DNA of 64,000 bases from DVEG01 sp964405435 (lineage in GTDB: Bacteria > Cyanobacteriota > Cyanobacteriia > Cyanobacteriales > Oscillatoriaceae), in assembly GCA_964405435.1 (NCBI GenBank), contig CAYOOD010000009.1, positions 54,304 to 118,303 on the forward strand, read 5' to 3'. Below are positions 25,977-35,065 of this stretch, in pieces. Each line of letters opens with the position of its first letter. Positions within the stretch are counted from its first letter, which is position 1. The notes under the pieces were generated by a model. The model worked only from the letters and a program-made list of their open reading frames with translations, did no database searches and had not been told where the DNA came from. A program made the translations under genes and the position numbers.

Positions 25977-28409
25977 ATGGCTGAAATATTCGCAGAAAAC
26001 GAGAAGGATCGGCCATTCTCTGCTGAAGAAGCGCCAGTAGCAGAGGCACCTTCGTGCGGTTGCTGTCCAGAAGCGAACTCGGGTGATTCAGAACACAGCG
26101 AACGGGCGCGAGAGGTGGTAGCGTCAGGAAACAAAACGCGCATTTCCTCAGCCAAACCGCCCCGCCGCCGGTTCCCGGCTCAGTCCAGGGCGGGGAAGCC
26201 AGAAAAGCAGGGCCAAGCACTGCCAGCCGGCGCGCGCCAGCCGGCTCTCGCCAGTCTGCCAAATGTCCGGCCACTCTCCCAAACGAATGAACCAGTTATG
26301 GCAGAACCTTCGCTCGGTCTGCCTTCTCGCCCGCCCCTTGCCGTTTCCATCCAGGCACCTCAAGTGCAACTCATGCAGCACAGAGCACTTTCCGCCGATT
26401 TGGAGCAAAAAATTGCTCAACTGATCCGGACGAATGGCGACCCGGAAACCTTGCTGTTCGCGATCGCCATCGCGCTGTTTCAAGCATTTCAGGTTGACGG
26501 CTGCCTGGTTGCAGTTCGAGACAGCTTTATTAAAGATGCTCTGAATCGGGGTTGTCAAAATAACCCGTTTAAGAGTTCTTTACGTCCGAGAGTGTACGCC
26601 TATCCCAGTCGCACTCAAGCAGTATTCGATCGCGAACCCATTCGCCGGCTGGACTTGCCAGCAGTGGAAGCCCAGCTAGATGCGTGCGAAATTCTAGCCA
26701 TTGGCGACCTGGAATCTTCAGAGCGCCAGGAGTTCAAGACGCAACTGTGGGAAACACTGCAAGTCAAGGCGATTTTGGCAATCAAAACGCGGTTTCAGGG
26801 TCAGGTCAATGGAGAGATTGTCGTGATGCGCTCGCAGCTTTACTGTTGGACAGATTCAGATAGGGAGTTACTCAAAGCAGTGTCAGACCAAGTGGCGATC
26901 GCTATTTCCCAAGTCGTGCAGACTGGGGTCATCGGATCTCTGCAAAAGCAGGTGGGTGCCTTCGCCCAACACCGACACTTGATTAAAGAGTTGACTATGG
27001 CCATCCACAATCCCTCAGACTTGAATCAGATTCTCAAGATGGCCACTGACGGGCTGGTGGAAACCCTGCAAGTCGCGCAAGGTTCGATCCTGCTGTTGAA
27101 ATATATAGACCCGCTGTTCGCAACGCGCGCTCCCGCCGCCGGCACGAAACGCGCGCTACCGAGTGCGAAAGTCACGATTGTTTCTACGGCGTCGAGTACA
27201 CAGAACAGCGGCGATCGCCAATCGCTCGAAACGCTTTTAAACCAAGTCTTTTGGCTGTCGGAATGCGCTTTGTGCGCCTCGGCTTTCACCCAAGCGCCCG
27301 ACCCCCTGGCGATCGCGGACCGCCGCTCCCTCCCCACCCTTCAGGTACAGACGGGACTCGCCTCCTTCTCCCGTCCAGATACCATGCCAGCCATGCTATT
27401 GGTTCCCTTAATGGGGGCAACCGGCGGGTCGTCCCTTTCCAGCACGGTTTTGGGCTTCCTCGTCCTCCAGGACGTCTCCCCCCGTCCTTGGCTGCCCGAC
27501 GAACTCGAACTCCTAGAAGTCGTGGCGGCTCAAGTGAGTACCGCCATCATCCAAAGTCAGAAAATCCAGCGCGTCCAAGCGATCGTCGAAGAACGCACCG
27601 CCCAACTGCAGCGCTCTCTCGACGTTCAAGCCAAACTCTACGAAAAAACGCGCCAGCAAGTAGACCAACTGCGCCGCCTCAACCAGCTCAAGGACGAATT
27701 CCTCAGCACCATGAGTCACGAGCTGCGCACCCCCCTCACCAGCATGACTCTGGCTATCCGCATGTTGCGCCAGCCGGGACTCTCTGACGAGCGGCGCGGC
27801 AAATATCTCGACATCCTCGAGCAGCAGTGCCTCCAAGAAACCAATCTCATCAACGACTTGCTGACGCTACAGCAGCTCGAATCCCAAGCCGGTCGCATTC
27901 AAGTGCAAAAGATCGACCTGAAAAATCTCATCCGCGATTTGCAGCAGTCTGCCGAACCTCACTGGGCAAATAAGGGCTTGAAATTAGCCGTGGATTTGCC
28001 CGGTCGCGCCCTCAAACTCGAAAGCGATTTCGACAGCTTGAACCGCATTCTTCAAGAACTTTTGACCAACGCGGGCAAGTATTCCGACCCGGAAACGACG
28101 GTGTTTTTGCGCGCGCGCTACCAAACCGAACAAAATATCCCTCAGATTGTCATCAGCTTGACGAATACGGGGGCGGGTATCTCTCCCGAAGAGTTGCCGC
28201 ACATCTTTGACAAGTTCCGTCGCGGAGCGGGCGTCACCCAACAAGCGATCGCCGGCACCGGTTTGGGTTTGGCTTTAGTCAAGTGTCTCGTACAGCATTT
28301 GAATGGCACCATAACCGTGACCAGCCACCCTCTGGGCCATATCCCCGCCTGGGAAACTTGCTTTACCCTCACTCTACCCCAGCAATTCGACAATACTAAA
28401 GTGGTCTAG
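25977..28409 (+). CDS. Cytosolic GAF-domain sensor histidine kinase
   Basis: An 810-residue kinase without membrane segments. The first ~125 residues are low-complexity, Ala/Pro/Arg-rich and probably disordered. Two GAF-type regions follow (about 130-310 and 335-535; for example ALFQAFQVDGCLVAVRD and LGFLVLQDVSPRPWLPDE). A coiled coil (ERTAQLQRSLDVQAKL) leads to HisKA with the phosphoacceptor His in MSHELRTPLTSMTLAIRML (about residue 580) and an ATPase domain with ELLTNAGKYS, TNTGAGISPEELPHIFDKF and GTGLGLALV. No Cys-x-His chromophore site is evident, so the signal is unknown. It is not next to a response regulator. AGGGG precedes the ATG at good distance. Confidence 0.92.
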   Translation: MAEIFAENEKDRPFSAEEAPVAEAPSCGCCPEANSGDSEHSERAREVVASGNKTRISSAKPPRRRFPAQSRAGKPEKQGQALPAGARQPALASLPNVRPLSQTNEPVMAEPSLGLPSRPPLAVSIQAPQVQLMQHRALSADLEQKIAQLIRTNGDPETLLFAIAIALFQAFQVDGCLVAVRDSFIKDALNRGCQNNPFKSSLRPRVYAYPSRTQAVFDREPIRRLDLPAVEAQLDACEILAIGDLESSERQEFKTQLWETLQVKAILAIKTRFQGQVNGEIVVMRSQLYCWTDSDRELLKAVSDQVAIAISQVVQTGVIGSLQKQVGAFAQHRHLIKELTMAIHNPSDLNQILKMATDGLVETLQVAQGSILLLKYIDPLFATRAPAAGTKRALPSAKVTIVSTASSTQNSGDRQSLETLLNQVFWLSECALCASAFTQAPDPLAIADRRSLPTLQVQTGLASFSRPDTMPAMLLVPLMGATGGSSLSSTVLGFLVLQDVSPRPWLPDELELLEVVAAQVSTAIIQSQKIQRVQAIVEERTAQLQRSLDVQAKLYEKTRQQVDQLRRLNQLKDEFLSTMSHELRTPLTSMTLAIRMLRQPGLSDERRGKYLDILEQQCLQETNLINDLLTLQQLESQAGRIQVQKIDLKNLIRDLQQSAEPHWANKGLKLAVDLPGRALKLESDFDSLNRILQELLTNAGKYSDPETTVFLRARYQTEQNIPQIVISLTNTGAGISPEELPHIFDKFRRGAGVTQQAIAGTGLGLALVKCLVQHLNGTITVTSHPLGHIPAWETCFTLTLPQQFDNTKVV

Positions 28410-28568
28410 TGCGCCTGAAATCTCGCCAATTGCTAAGGGGCGATCGCTCCTTTTACTCGCTACCAGGCTCGCCCTGGTAACGCTTTCCCGGAAGGCTGTG
28501 CCTTCAGCCAAAGGTTTTCGCTAGCTACCTGAGTTAGGATGTAACACAGTGCCGATGAAAGGACTGAA

Positions 28569-30263
28569 TTGATTGATAGAATGCTTAAATTGAAGGCAGC
28601 GCCTAAACTTCTCCGCTGGCAACGGCCCAATTATTCCCCCCTGGCACGTCAGCTCGACGTGTTTCAATCCGCAGGGCGATTTATGTTCTATTTGTGGTGG
28701 GATGGCACCTTCGGCAACAACTCCCCCGCTCAGAATAAGCGCCGCGCTCAGTGGCTTGTGAATACGCTGCTGCATCTAGGGCCGACTTTTATTAAAATCG
28801 GACAAGCTCTCTCGACTCGCGTCGATTTGCTCCCTCTCGAGTATGTGCAGGCACTCTCGGAACTACAGGATAAAGTGCCTGCCTTCAGCGCCGAAGTCGC
28901 CATCGCGATCGTCGAAACCGAACTCGGCAAGCCTATCTTTACTTTGTTTCGGGATTTCGATCGCCAGCCCATTGCCGCCGCCAGTCTCGGTCAAGTTCAC
29001 AGAGCTCGCCTCCACTCCGGCGAGGAAGTCGTCGTCAAAGTCCAGCGCCCCGGCTTGAAAAAATTATTTGACGTGGATGTCAAAGCCGTTCATAAAGTCT
29101 TGCGTTTTTGCCAGCGGTATTTTCCCTGGACGAAAAAGTATGACTTGGAAGCCATTTATAAAGAATTTTTCAAAATCTTATATCAAGAAATCGACTACCA
29201 GCAAGAAGCTCGAAATGCCGAACGCTTTCGCCAGAACTTTAAAGGCTATACCGGCATTATCGTGCCGACAGTCTACTGGCACTACACCACTCACAAAATT
29301 CTCACAGTCGAATATTTACCGGGAATCAAAGTAGACGATCGCCAAACCTTAGCCGCCTGCGGCATTAACGTACAAAGGCTCAATCAAATCGGCATTTGCT
29401 GTTACTTAAAGCAATTACTCCTCGATGGATTCTTTCAAGCCGATCCGCATCCTGGCAACCTGGCAGTCAGCCAAGACGGCAGCCTGATATTTTACGACTT
29501 CGGCATGATGGGCGAAGTCAAAGCCCTCGCCAAAGAACAGATGGTAAAGAATTTCTTTGCCGTCTTGAAAAAAGATACAGACGAGGTAGTCGATACATTA
29601 ATCCAGATGGGTTTAATCGAACCCGTCTCCGACATGACGGCAGTCAGGCGATTGATAGACTTTCTGTTAGAGAAATTTACGGAGAAGCCAGTCGATTTCC
29701 AGGCTTTTGTAGAAATTAAAAGCGAGCTGTACATCATGTTCGAGCAGCAACCGTTTCGGCTGCCCGCACAGATGACCTTTATTTTAAAAGCGCTGACGAC
29801 GCTCGACGGCATTGCTCGCACCCTCGATCCGGAATACAATTTAATGGCGTGCGCTCAGCCTTTTGTAAAAAGCCTGACAGTTTATAAAGGGCAGGGAACT
29901 GCCCTAGGCGAACTCGCCCGACAAGCGCGGGATTTTGTCAAATTTAAGTTTCAGCAGCCCAGCACCGCAGAAGTTTTAATCCGGCGTTTAGAAAAGCGGA
30001 TTGAAGAGGGCGAGTTGAAAGTGCGCGTGCGTTCTCTGGAGAGCGAACGCGCCCTCAGACGGATTAATATGGCGGTAAAAAGCCTGACTTATGCCTGCTT
30101 GACGGGTTTTGTTTTGCTGGTAGGTGCGGTGCTGCTGGTGGGCGGGTATAAAGGCGGCGCGATCGCGGCTTTTGTCTGTGCGGCAGTGGGTTTCATTGCG
30201 CTGGCGCGTTCTTTATTCGCTTTATCAATTCGGGAAAAACTCGATAAATTGGCAGAAAAATAA
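28569..30263 (+). CDS. ABC1/AarF/UbiB family atypical kinase
   Basis: A 564-residue protein of the ABC1 (UbiB/ADCK) family, linked in bacteria and plastids to quinone and prenyl-lipid metabolism. It has the family-specific KxGQ motif (FIKIGQALSTR), the Ala-rich loop replacing the glycine loop (AAASLGQVHRARL), the VVVKVQRPG lysine, the catalytic FFQADPHPGN and the metal-binding FYDFGMMG. Two hydrophobic helices at the C terminus (about 505-550) anchor it in a membrane. Start: TTG 28569 has AAAGGA at good distance; ATG 28581 is the alternative. Cyanobacterial genomes usually carry several paralogues, so the exact substrate is open. Confidence 0.93.
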   Translation: MIDRMLKLKAAPKLLRWQRPNYSPLARQLDVFQSAGRFMFYLWWDGTFGNNSPAQNKRRAQWLVNTLLHLGPTFIKIGQALSTRVDLLPLEYVQALSELQDKVPAFSAEVAIAIVETELGKPIFTLFRDFDRQPIAAASLGQVHRARLHSGEEVVVKVQRPGLKKLFDVDVKAVHKVLRFCQRYFPWTKKYDLEAIYKEFFKILYQEIDYQQEARNAERFRQNFKGYTGIIVPTVYWHYTTHKILTVEYLPGIKVDDRQTLAACGINVQRLNQIGICCYLKQLLLDGFFQADPHPGNLAVSQDGSLIFYDFGMMGEVKALAKEQMVKNFFAVLKKDTDEVVDTLIQMGLIEPVSDMTAVRRLIDFLLEKFTEKPVDFQAFVEIKSELYIMFEQQPFRLPAQMTFILKALTTLDGIARTLDPEYNLMACAQPFVKSLTVYKGQGTALGELARQARDFVKFKFQQPSTAEVLIRRLEKRIEEGELKVRVRSLESERALRRINMAVKSLTYACLTGFVLLVGAVLLVGGYKGGAIAAFVCAAVGFIALARSLFALSIREKLDKLAEK

Positions 30264-30890
30264 GCGGCTGCTAGAAAAATCGCTTTGTTTTGTGCGAGGG
30301 GGAGCGATCGCTCCTTCTTCCTCTCGCTGTACCGACAGCGGTTGATTTCTAACTCGCTAAGCAAAAAAACTTATTTTCATTACTACGGTAGAGCCAGAGC
30401 TTGTTCGCACGCCTCCGCAGCAAACAGGGTGAGCTTTTTAATAAAAAATTCATCGGATTTAGGAAAATTTTTTTTAAAATTAAGGGTTTCTTGTAGCCTG
30501 GGATACCAAAAAATGCGCAGGGCGATCTACCATAAGGAATAGAGGGATGAAAAACCTCTACCTTTTGGATGAGGGAGGAGTGCAGGCCACTGAAAAGAGC
30601 GAACTGAGCAATAAAATGAGAACCGAGGAAACTGACGGATAAGAAAGGCACGATTTGGCAGCGATGCGATCGCACTCTTCTTGAAACCCATAGTTCATCC
30701 AGCGATCTCGCTCACAACAAACCCCGAAAGCGATCGCTCCTGAGCGCTCAGTTGCATCACCCAAACTCGCCAAAAAGATCGCACAACTGACCTGATTTCG
30801 ATCGCGGCGATCCCTCAAATATTAGCCGACGATAAAGATATCAAAGAATTTTGCTCGTACCTTCCCAGAGTTACCTTCCCAGAGTTACCT
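30264..30890. other. Intergenic region after the UbiB-family gene
   Basis: About 630 bases with no gene that I can support; reverse-strand frames here lack domain features. A palindrome centred on a HIP1 site (GGAGCGATCGCTCC, about 30300-30313) soon after the UbiB-family stop could form a terminator hairpin. A 14-base direct repeat (ACCTTCCCAGAGTT) occurs twice at about 30859-30887, just upstream of the next gene. Confidence 0.4.
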
Positions 30891-31208
30891 ATGTCTTTTA
30901 TCACCTCTGCTTTCCCCTATACCGCCCGCAAACCTCACAGCCTGCTCGATCGCCTGCTGCGCCCCCTGCGCGATCGTCTCGACGCGATCGAAGTGCGCGA
31001 CGCCGAATTTGCTCACGGAGTGTGCAAGCTCATCCCGGCTCAATGCCCGTTTGAAAGAGACGTCAAATTGTTCGGACGTACCCTCGTGCACATCCCGCCC
31101 ATGTGCAAGCTCAACCCCCTCTACGAGCAATTGGTGAGCCTGCGCTTCCGAGCCCTGTGCTACCTCGCCGACGAATGCGGCGAAGACATCTCCGCCTACT
31201 GCGGCTAA
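30891..31208 (+). CDS. Mo-dependent nitrogenase C-terminal-like protein
   Basis: A 105-residue protein consisting of the 'Mo-dependent nitrogenase C-terminus' domain (Mo_nitro_C type) found mostly in cyanobacteria. The hallmark region is CPFERDVKLFGRTLVHIPPM followed by CKLNPLYEQLVSLRFRAL and CYLADECGED, with five Cys in total. Despite the name, this domain occurs as stand-alone small proteins in cyanobacteria whether or not nitrogenase is present, and no nif gene is in this window. Function is unknown. Confidence 0.88.
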   Translation: MSFITSAFPYTARKPHSLLDRLLRPLRDRLDAIEVRDAEFAHGVCKLIPAQCPFERDVKLFGRTLVHIPPMCKLNPLYEQLVSLRFRALCYLADECGEDISAYCG

Positions 31209-31332
31209 GGCAGCGCGATCGCGCCATTCGCCAAAACCGAACCTCAACAGGCGGCTAACCCTCTATTTCAATCATTCCCGGCATTTTTACACTTCGTTAC
31301 AATGGGGACAAGATGAATGAGAGGTCGCCGGA

Positions 31333-32433
31333 ATGAATGGCTCTTTTCGCGTTGGCAAACTGTTTGGCATTCCCTTTTACGTTAACTTCTCGTGGTTTTT
31401 CGTACTGGGCTTGATCGCGCTCACCTACGGGCAACGACTGGCTGTATTGACGGGGTTGGGCGGTGCATTGCCTTGGCTGCTGGGATTGATAACAGCGCTG
31501 CTATTATTTGCCTCTGTTTTGGCGCACGAATTGGGACACAGTTTTGCCGCCATCCGTCAGGGAATTGAAGTTAAATCGATTACTTTATTTTTATTTGGGG
31601 GTTTGGCGACTTTAGATAAAGAGTCGAAGACGCCCGGTGAAGCGTTTTGGGTGGCGATCTCCGGCCCTCTCGTCAGCTTCCTGCTATTTGCCGCGTTCGG
31701 CGCGATCGCCGGGTTCGTCAACCTGCCAGTCGCCGCCGCTGCCATTGTCAGCCTGCTCGCCTCAATTAACCTAGCGCTCGGCGTATTTAACCTCATCCCC
31801 GGCTTGCCCCTCGATGGCGGCAACATCCTCAAAGCCGCCGTGTGGAAAATCACCGGCAATCCTTATAAAGGCATCGTCTTTGCCAGCCGAGTCGGGCAAT
31901 TATTTGGCTGGCTAGCCATCATCTCCGGGCTGATTTCCAGCCAATTCTGGAATGTTTTAATCGGCTGGTTCTTGCTGCAAAATGCGGGGCGTTCCGCTCA
32001 GAATGCCGCCGTGCAGGACAAACTCGCCGGGTTAACCGCCGCCGATGCCGTGACGCCAAATAGTCCAATTGTATCGGATCGCCTCTCGCTCCGGGAATTT
32101 GCCAACGAGTACGCGATCGGCAAAGAAACTTGGCGCAGGTTTTTGGTGACGAACGAGCAGGGGCAATTGGTGGGAGCGATCGCCACTGACGATCTCAAAG
32201 CCATTCCGACCAATTTGTGGCCCCAAACGCCTCTCAAGCAACTGACAAAACCCGTCGAAATCTCCGCTGCCGTCACCCCCGAGCGATCGCTCTTGGAAGT
32301 CGCGACGATTTTAGAACAGAAAAAACTCACAGAACTGCTCGTCATTGGCGAAAACGGTGCAGTCGTCGGGCTGGTTGAAAAATCAGGCATTATCCGCCTG
32401 CTTCAGGAAAGAGCGCAAGTCAATCCTGCATAA
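31333..32433 (+). CDS. Site-2 protease family (M50) membrane metalloprotease with CBS domains
   Basis: A 366-residue intramembrane zinc protease. The start MNGSFRVGKLFGIPFYVNFSW is typical of the cyanobacterial/Rip-like branch. Zn ligands are in AHELGH (about residues 66-71, HExxH) and the second motif NLIPGLPLDGGNIL supplies the Asp. About five hydrophobic helices span residues 15-220. Residues about 230-366 are two CBS modules (PVEISAAVTPERSLLEVATI and VIGENGAVVGLVEKSGI), which bind adenosine nucleotides in other proteins and may gate the protease. Substrates, often membrane-tethered anti-sigma factors, cannot be predicted. It is a single gene. Confidence 0.93.
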   Translation: MNGSFRVGKLFGIPFYVNFSWFFVLGLIALTYGQRLAVLTGLGGALPWLLGLITALLLFASVLAHELGHSFAAIRQGIEVKSITLFLFGGLATLDKESKTPGEAFWVAISGPLVSFLLFAAFGAIAGFVNLPVAAAAIVSLLASINLALGVFNLIPGLPLDGGNILKAAVWKITGNPYKGIVFASRVGQLFGWLAIISGLISSQFWNVLIGWFLLQNAGRSAQNAAVQDKLAGLTAADAVTPNSPIVSDRLSLREFANEYAIGKETWRRFLVTNEQGQLVGAIATDDLKAIPTNLWPQTPLKQLTKPVEISAAVTPERSLLEVATILEQKKLTELLVIGENGAVVGLVEKSGIIRLLQERAQVNPA

Positions 32434-32498
32434 CGAGCGAGCCTGCTACCCCGTTGGGGGATAAATCCACAGGCTTTTAGCCCAAACCTGATACCCCA

Positions 32499-32518
32499 CC
32501 GTGGGTTTAAACCCACGG
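32499..32518. repeat. Perfect 20-bp palindrome
   Basis: CCGTGGGTTTAAACCCACGG is a perfect palindrome between the convergent protease and mcdB-like genes. It is part of a run of G/C hairpin-prone sequence (GGGGGATAAATCC upstream) and may work as a terminator for both. Confidence 0.6.
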
Positions 32519-32532
32519 CGAGCGATCGCGTT

Positions 32533-33147
32533 CTAGTCCAGCAACCAAACAGTCGCGGCAAAATCGCCCGACTGCGATGGGGGCTGACTGTCGAACTCTA
32601 GCACTTGAGGCACTGGTTTTTTGGGAACTTGAGATTTTGGCTGTGCCTCTATTTTCTTTACCTCTGTTTTCTTTACCTCTGTTTTCTTTACCTCTGTTTT
32701 CTTTGCCTCTGCTTTCTTTTCCTCTTGGGTTTTCAAAGTCTTTATTTCTTCAATCAATTTGCCGTTCGCTTCTGCCAAGTCTACAGCCGCTTTTTTAGCT
32801 TGCTTGAACTCTTTTTCGAGCTTCTGTCCGAAAGTTTTTTGCTCGTCTAACTGCGATTTTAACTCAGCAACTTGCTGCTGTAAAGCGATTTCATTTTGGC
32901 GGGCTTGCTCCAGAGAAGCTTTCAGCTCCGTTACGATCGCCTGCAACTGTTCCGCTGTCGGACTCGCGGGTTTGGCAGCCTCTTTCGCAGTATCTTTCTC
33001 GGTATTGCGATCGGCTGGCACTTCCTCTGCTGCGGGTGCTTCTTCTTCGGGAACTTCCACAGCAGCCGCCTCGATAGCGGCTTCGCCCGTCTGTGGCAGT
33101 TTTTGCGCCTCTTGTCGCAGCAAGTCGGCGAGACGTTTTTTAGCCAT
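32533..33147 (-). CDS. mcdB: Probable carboxysome-positioning protein McdB (type 2)
   Basis: A 204-residue protein whose ATG overlaps the stop of the ParA-type gene by one base (TAATG), with GGAGG 5 bases upstream, so the two are translationally coupled. It begins MAKKRLADLLRQEAQK, then an acidic Ala/Glu/Pro-rich stretch, a coiled coil at about residues 65-140, a Lys/Thr repeat (KKTEVKK four times) and a C terminus ending VWLLD. A disordered charged N part, central coiled coil and an invariant Trp near the C terminus are the published marks of McdB, which binds carboxysomes and stimulates the McdA ATPase. Identification rests on this architecture and on the neighbour, so it is strong but not certain. 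Confidence 0.72.
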   Translation of the reverse strand: MAKKRLADLLRQEAQKLPQTGEAAIEAAAVEVPEEEAPAAEEVPADRNTEKDTAKEAAKPASPTAEQLQAIVTELKASLEQARQNEIALQQQVAELKSQLDEQKTFGQKLEKEFKQAKKAAVDLAEANGKLIEEIKTLKTQEEKKAEAKKTEVKKTEVKKTEVKKIEAQPKSQVPKKPVPQVLEFDSQPPSQSGDFAATVWLLD

Positions 33148-33779
33148 TATTTCCTCCAATCACGCTGTAGTTCGTCAGCCACGCGGCGGTAATCGGCTTC
33201 AGCCTCCCGCGCATTTTTCCCTCGCCATTGAGCGATCGACATGCCATCGAGGGCCGATCGCTCGTGAGCTTTGTAAGACCGCACAAATGCGTGGAAAGCC
33301 GAAATTCCCAGCTCCAGAAGCGTGTTTTGCGCTTCCAGGGCTTCTCCCAGACTCCGCGAATCCACCTTTGTCAGCAGCACGCGATGGGGGACCCCCACCG
33401 GCAGGACGGCTTGTTGTACGGTTTCGATAAGTGCAGCCAAATCCATCGGCGCGCAAGGAGTGGGCAAAACCACATAATCCGCGATCGCCACAACTGCTGC
33501 TAAAGCTTCCGATCGCAGCGCCGGCGGCGTATCCACCATCACTAACTCGTAACCTTCTATTTTCCGCAAGCGACCCAGAAGTTTAGGGTTTGTCTCTTGG
33601 GCGAGGTCAAAACCCATCCCTTTCTGAGAGCGCTCCGACCACCAACCCGCCGATCCCTGCGGATCGGCATCCACTAATAGCACTCGTCTTTTCTCGGAGA
33701 GGACTGCAGCCAGATTCACGGCTGTTGTGGTCTTGCCGACTCCTCCCTTCCCGTTGATAATGGCGACTATTCTCGGCAC
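33147..33779 (-). CDS. mcdA: ParA-type ATPase, probable McdA (type 2)
   Basis: A 210-residue ParA/MinD-family ATPase that would bind the nucleoid when ATP-loaded. The deviant Walker A INGKGGVGKTTTAVNLAAVL contains the signature lysine, Walker A' is LLVDADPQGSAGWW, and Walker B is MVDTPPAL. ParA proteins with the signature lysine beside a small coiled-coil partner are the more widespread 'type 2' McdAB form in cyanobacteria, in which gradients of McdA distribute carboxysomes. The alternative is an orphan ParA for plasmid or other cargo. The small size and the mcdB-like partner immediately downstream favour McdA. Both are one operon on the reverse strand. Confidence 0.78.
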   Translation of the reverse strand: MPRIVAIINGKGGVGKTTTAVNLAAVLSEKRRVLLVDADPQGSAGWWSERSQKGMGFDLAQETNPKLLGRLRKIEGYELVMVDTPPALRSEALAAVVAIADYVVLPTPCAPMDLAALIETVQQAVLPVGVPHRVLLTKVDSRSLGEALEAQNTLLELGISAFHAFVRSYKAHERSALDGMSIAQWRGKNAREAEADYRRVADELQRDWRK

Positions 33780-34138
33780 TGCTTGCTTTTGACGCTGACT
33801 ACACCAAACTATACCGCTTAACGCCCACTGAGTTCTGCCTGCTTCGTTCCCCTTGATGTAAAGAAACGTTAAGCACCCGCCATCCGGTGGCGATGGCCAA
33901 GAAATGCCCTGTTCTGGATAGGGTTTGCTGTGAGTTTATACTTAGTGGAGCTGGAGGGGGCGAACTGAAGGGCGATCGCCTTACGCCATACTGAATACTG
34001 AAAAACCTCTCTTCTAGCAACAAAAAAGTAGTTTTCAATGGCACTAATTTTTCTGAAAAGTCACAATAGATTCAGCTTGACATTAAATCTAAATTTTGCT
34101 ACCATACCACATATAAATAAGTTCTAAAAGTTCTGTAG
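33780..34138. other. Intergenic region upstream of the mcdA-like gene
   Basis: About 360 bases between the divergent mcdA-like gene and the higB remnant. It holds the mcdAB promoter. From about 34129 it enters a G/C-rich repeat-like stretch (TGTAGGGGCGGTGCCCCCGTG) of the kind dispersed in cyanobacterial spacers. No gene is supported. Confidence 0.4.
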
Positions 34139-34186
34139 GGGCGGTGCCCCCGTGCCCGCACCCTCTCGGCGTGTACGAATCAGTTA

Positions 34187-34357
34187 AACACACTATATCG
34201 CCATCGCCAGTCATTCACAGAATTCAAAATCGGCGGTAATAAATATCGACCGATCGCTCTAGTAGATTGCGAATACCAAAAAAATTTTATTCCCCATATC
34301 CTCACCCATTCCGAATATAACAAAGAGGACTGGAAAAATGACGATTGGTTTGCATAG
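34187..34357 (+). pseudogene. 5'-truncated HigB-like toxin remnant
   Basis: In one frame ending at TAG 34355-34357 the sequence reads TEFKIGGNKYRPIALVDCEY and then HILTHSEYNKEDWKNDDWFA. This matches the C-terminal half of HigB-family mRNA interferases (the FxIGGNKYRL...THxEYDK pattern). The N-terminal half of HigB is missing: upstream the frame passes into a dispersed G/C-rich repeat and reaches a stop at 34136-34138, with no credible start. The remnant overlaps the start of the higA-like gene by about 20 bases, as in intact higBA operons. The toxin is therefore probably inactive. Confidence 0.65.
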
Positions 34358-34754
34358 CACTAGCGCTTACATAGATTTACTCGCGTCCTTTCCTCCTCGC
34401 CCGATTAATTCTGAGGAGGAATTCCTAGCCACGCAAAAAGTTATCGATTCCCTACTTGACAAGGGCGAACTGACGCCAGACGAACGGGACTATCTCAATG
34501 TTCTGGGGGCTCTAGTATACGAGTACGAACAAAAGTACAAGCCCATTCCCGACATTCACGGTGTCGAACTACTCAAAGCTCTGGTCGCTGAATTCAATCT
34601 GCGGCAAAAAGACCTCGTACCTATTTTCAAAACCGAGTCTATCGTGTCGGCAGTGTTAAACGGTCAGCGCCAACTTACAGCCAACCATATTCGCAAACTG
34701 GCTGAGTTTTTTCACATCTCTCCGAGTGCTTTTTTTGAATCAGAGGGCAGATAA
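34338..34754 (+). CDS. higA: HigA-family antitoxin (XRE helix-turn-helix)
   Basis: A 138-residue protein with an N-terminal helical part (NSEEEFLATQKVIDSLLD) and a C-terminal XRE-type helix-turn-helix (KDLVPIFKTESIVSAVLNG, then RQLTANHIRKLAEFFHISPS). This is the layout of HigA antitoxins, which bind HigB and repress their own operon. AGAGGA lies 8 bases before the ATG. The cognate higB directly upstream is truncated, so this is either a solitary antitoxin or a repressor kept for another role. Confidence 0.85.
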   Translation: MTIGLHSTSAYIDLLASFPPRPINSEEEFLATQKVIDSLLDKGELTPDERDYLNVLGALVYEYEQKYKPIPDIHGVELLKALVAEFNLRQKDLVPIFKTESIVSAVLNGQRQLTANHIRKLAEFFHISPSAFFESEGR

Positions 34755-35065
34755 GTAGGCCGACATCAATTACCCTAACAAGACGTCAGTTAGAAACCCG
34801 GCTTCTTAAAGAAGCCGGGTTTCTGGATATTCTGTTTATTTCTGCCTGCCTACTTAAAAGCCGAGCCTGTTATGGGATGATTTCACCTGTGTAGGGGCTT
34901 GCGCATTGGCGCAAAGAACATTTCGGGTTGTGGCAGATATCTATTCGCGTATCTCTAGCCCTGGGTGTATATTTGCAAATCTGGAATACTCCCGCCTGCT
35001 ATTTTTCCAAAAATCTGCTACAAGATAAAAAGTATGGGTGGGAGATTCAAGAGGAGTCCCAGAGA
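34755..35065. other. Spacer with palindrome copy 2, before the GDSL esterase gene
   Basis: About 310 bases. It contains the 33-bp palindrome at 34792-34824, a GTAGGGGCTTGCGCATTGGC repeat-like stretch at 34892-34911 (compare the inverted form near 13807-13831), and the promoter region of the esterase gene. Confidence 0.5.
34792..34824. repeat. 33-bp dispersed palindrome, copy 2
   Basis: Arms AGAAACCCGGCTTCT and complement around TAA. The arms are identical to the copy at 13658-13690. It lies 38 bases after the higA-like stop codon. Confidence 0.85.

Noticed and set aside
30349..30818. Overlapping reverse frames of 108 and 86 codons
   Set aside because: No domain, unusual composition and no convincing ribosome site.
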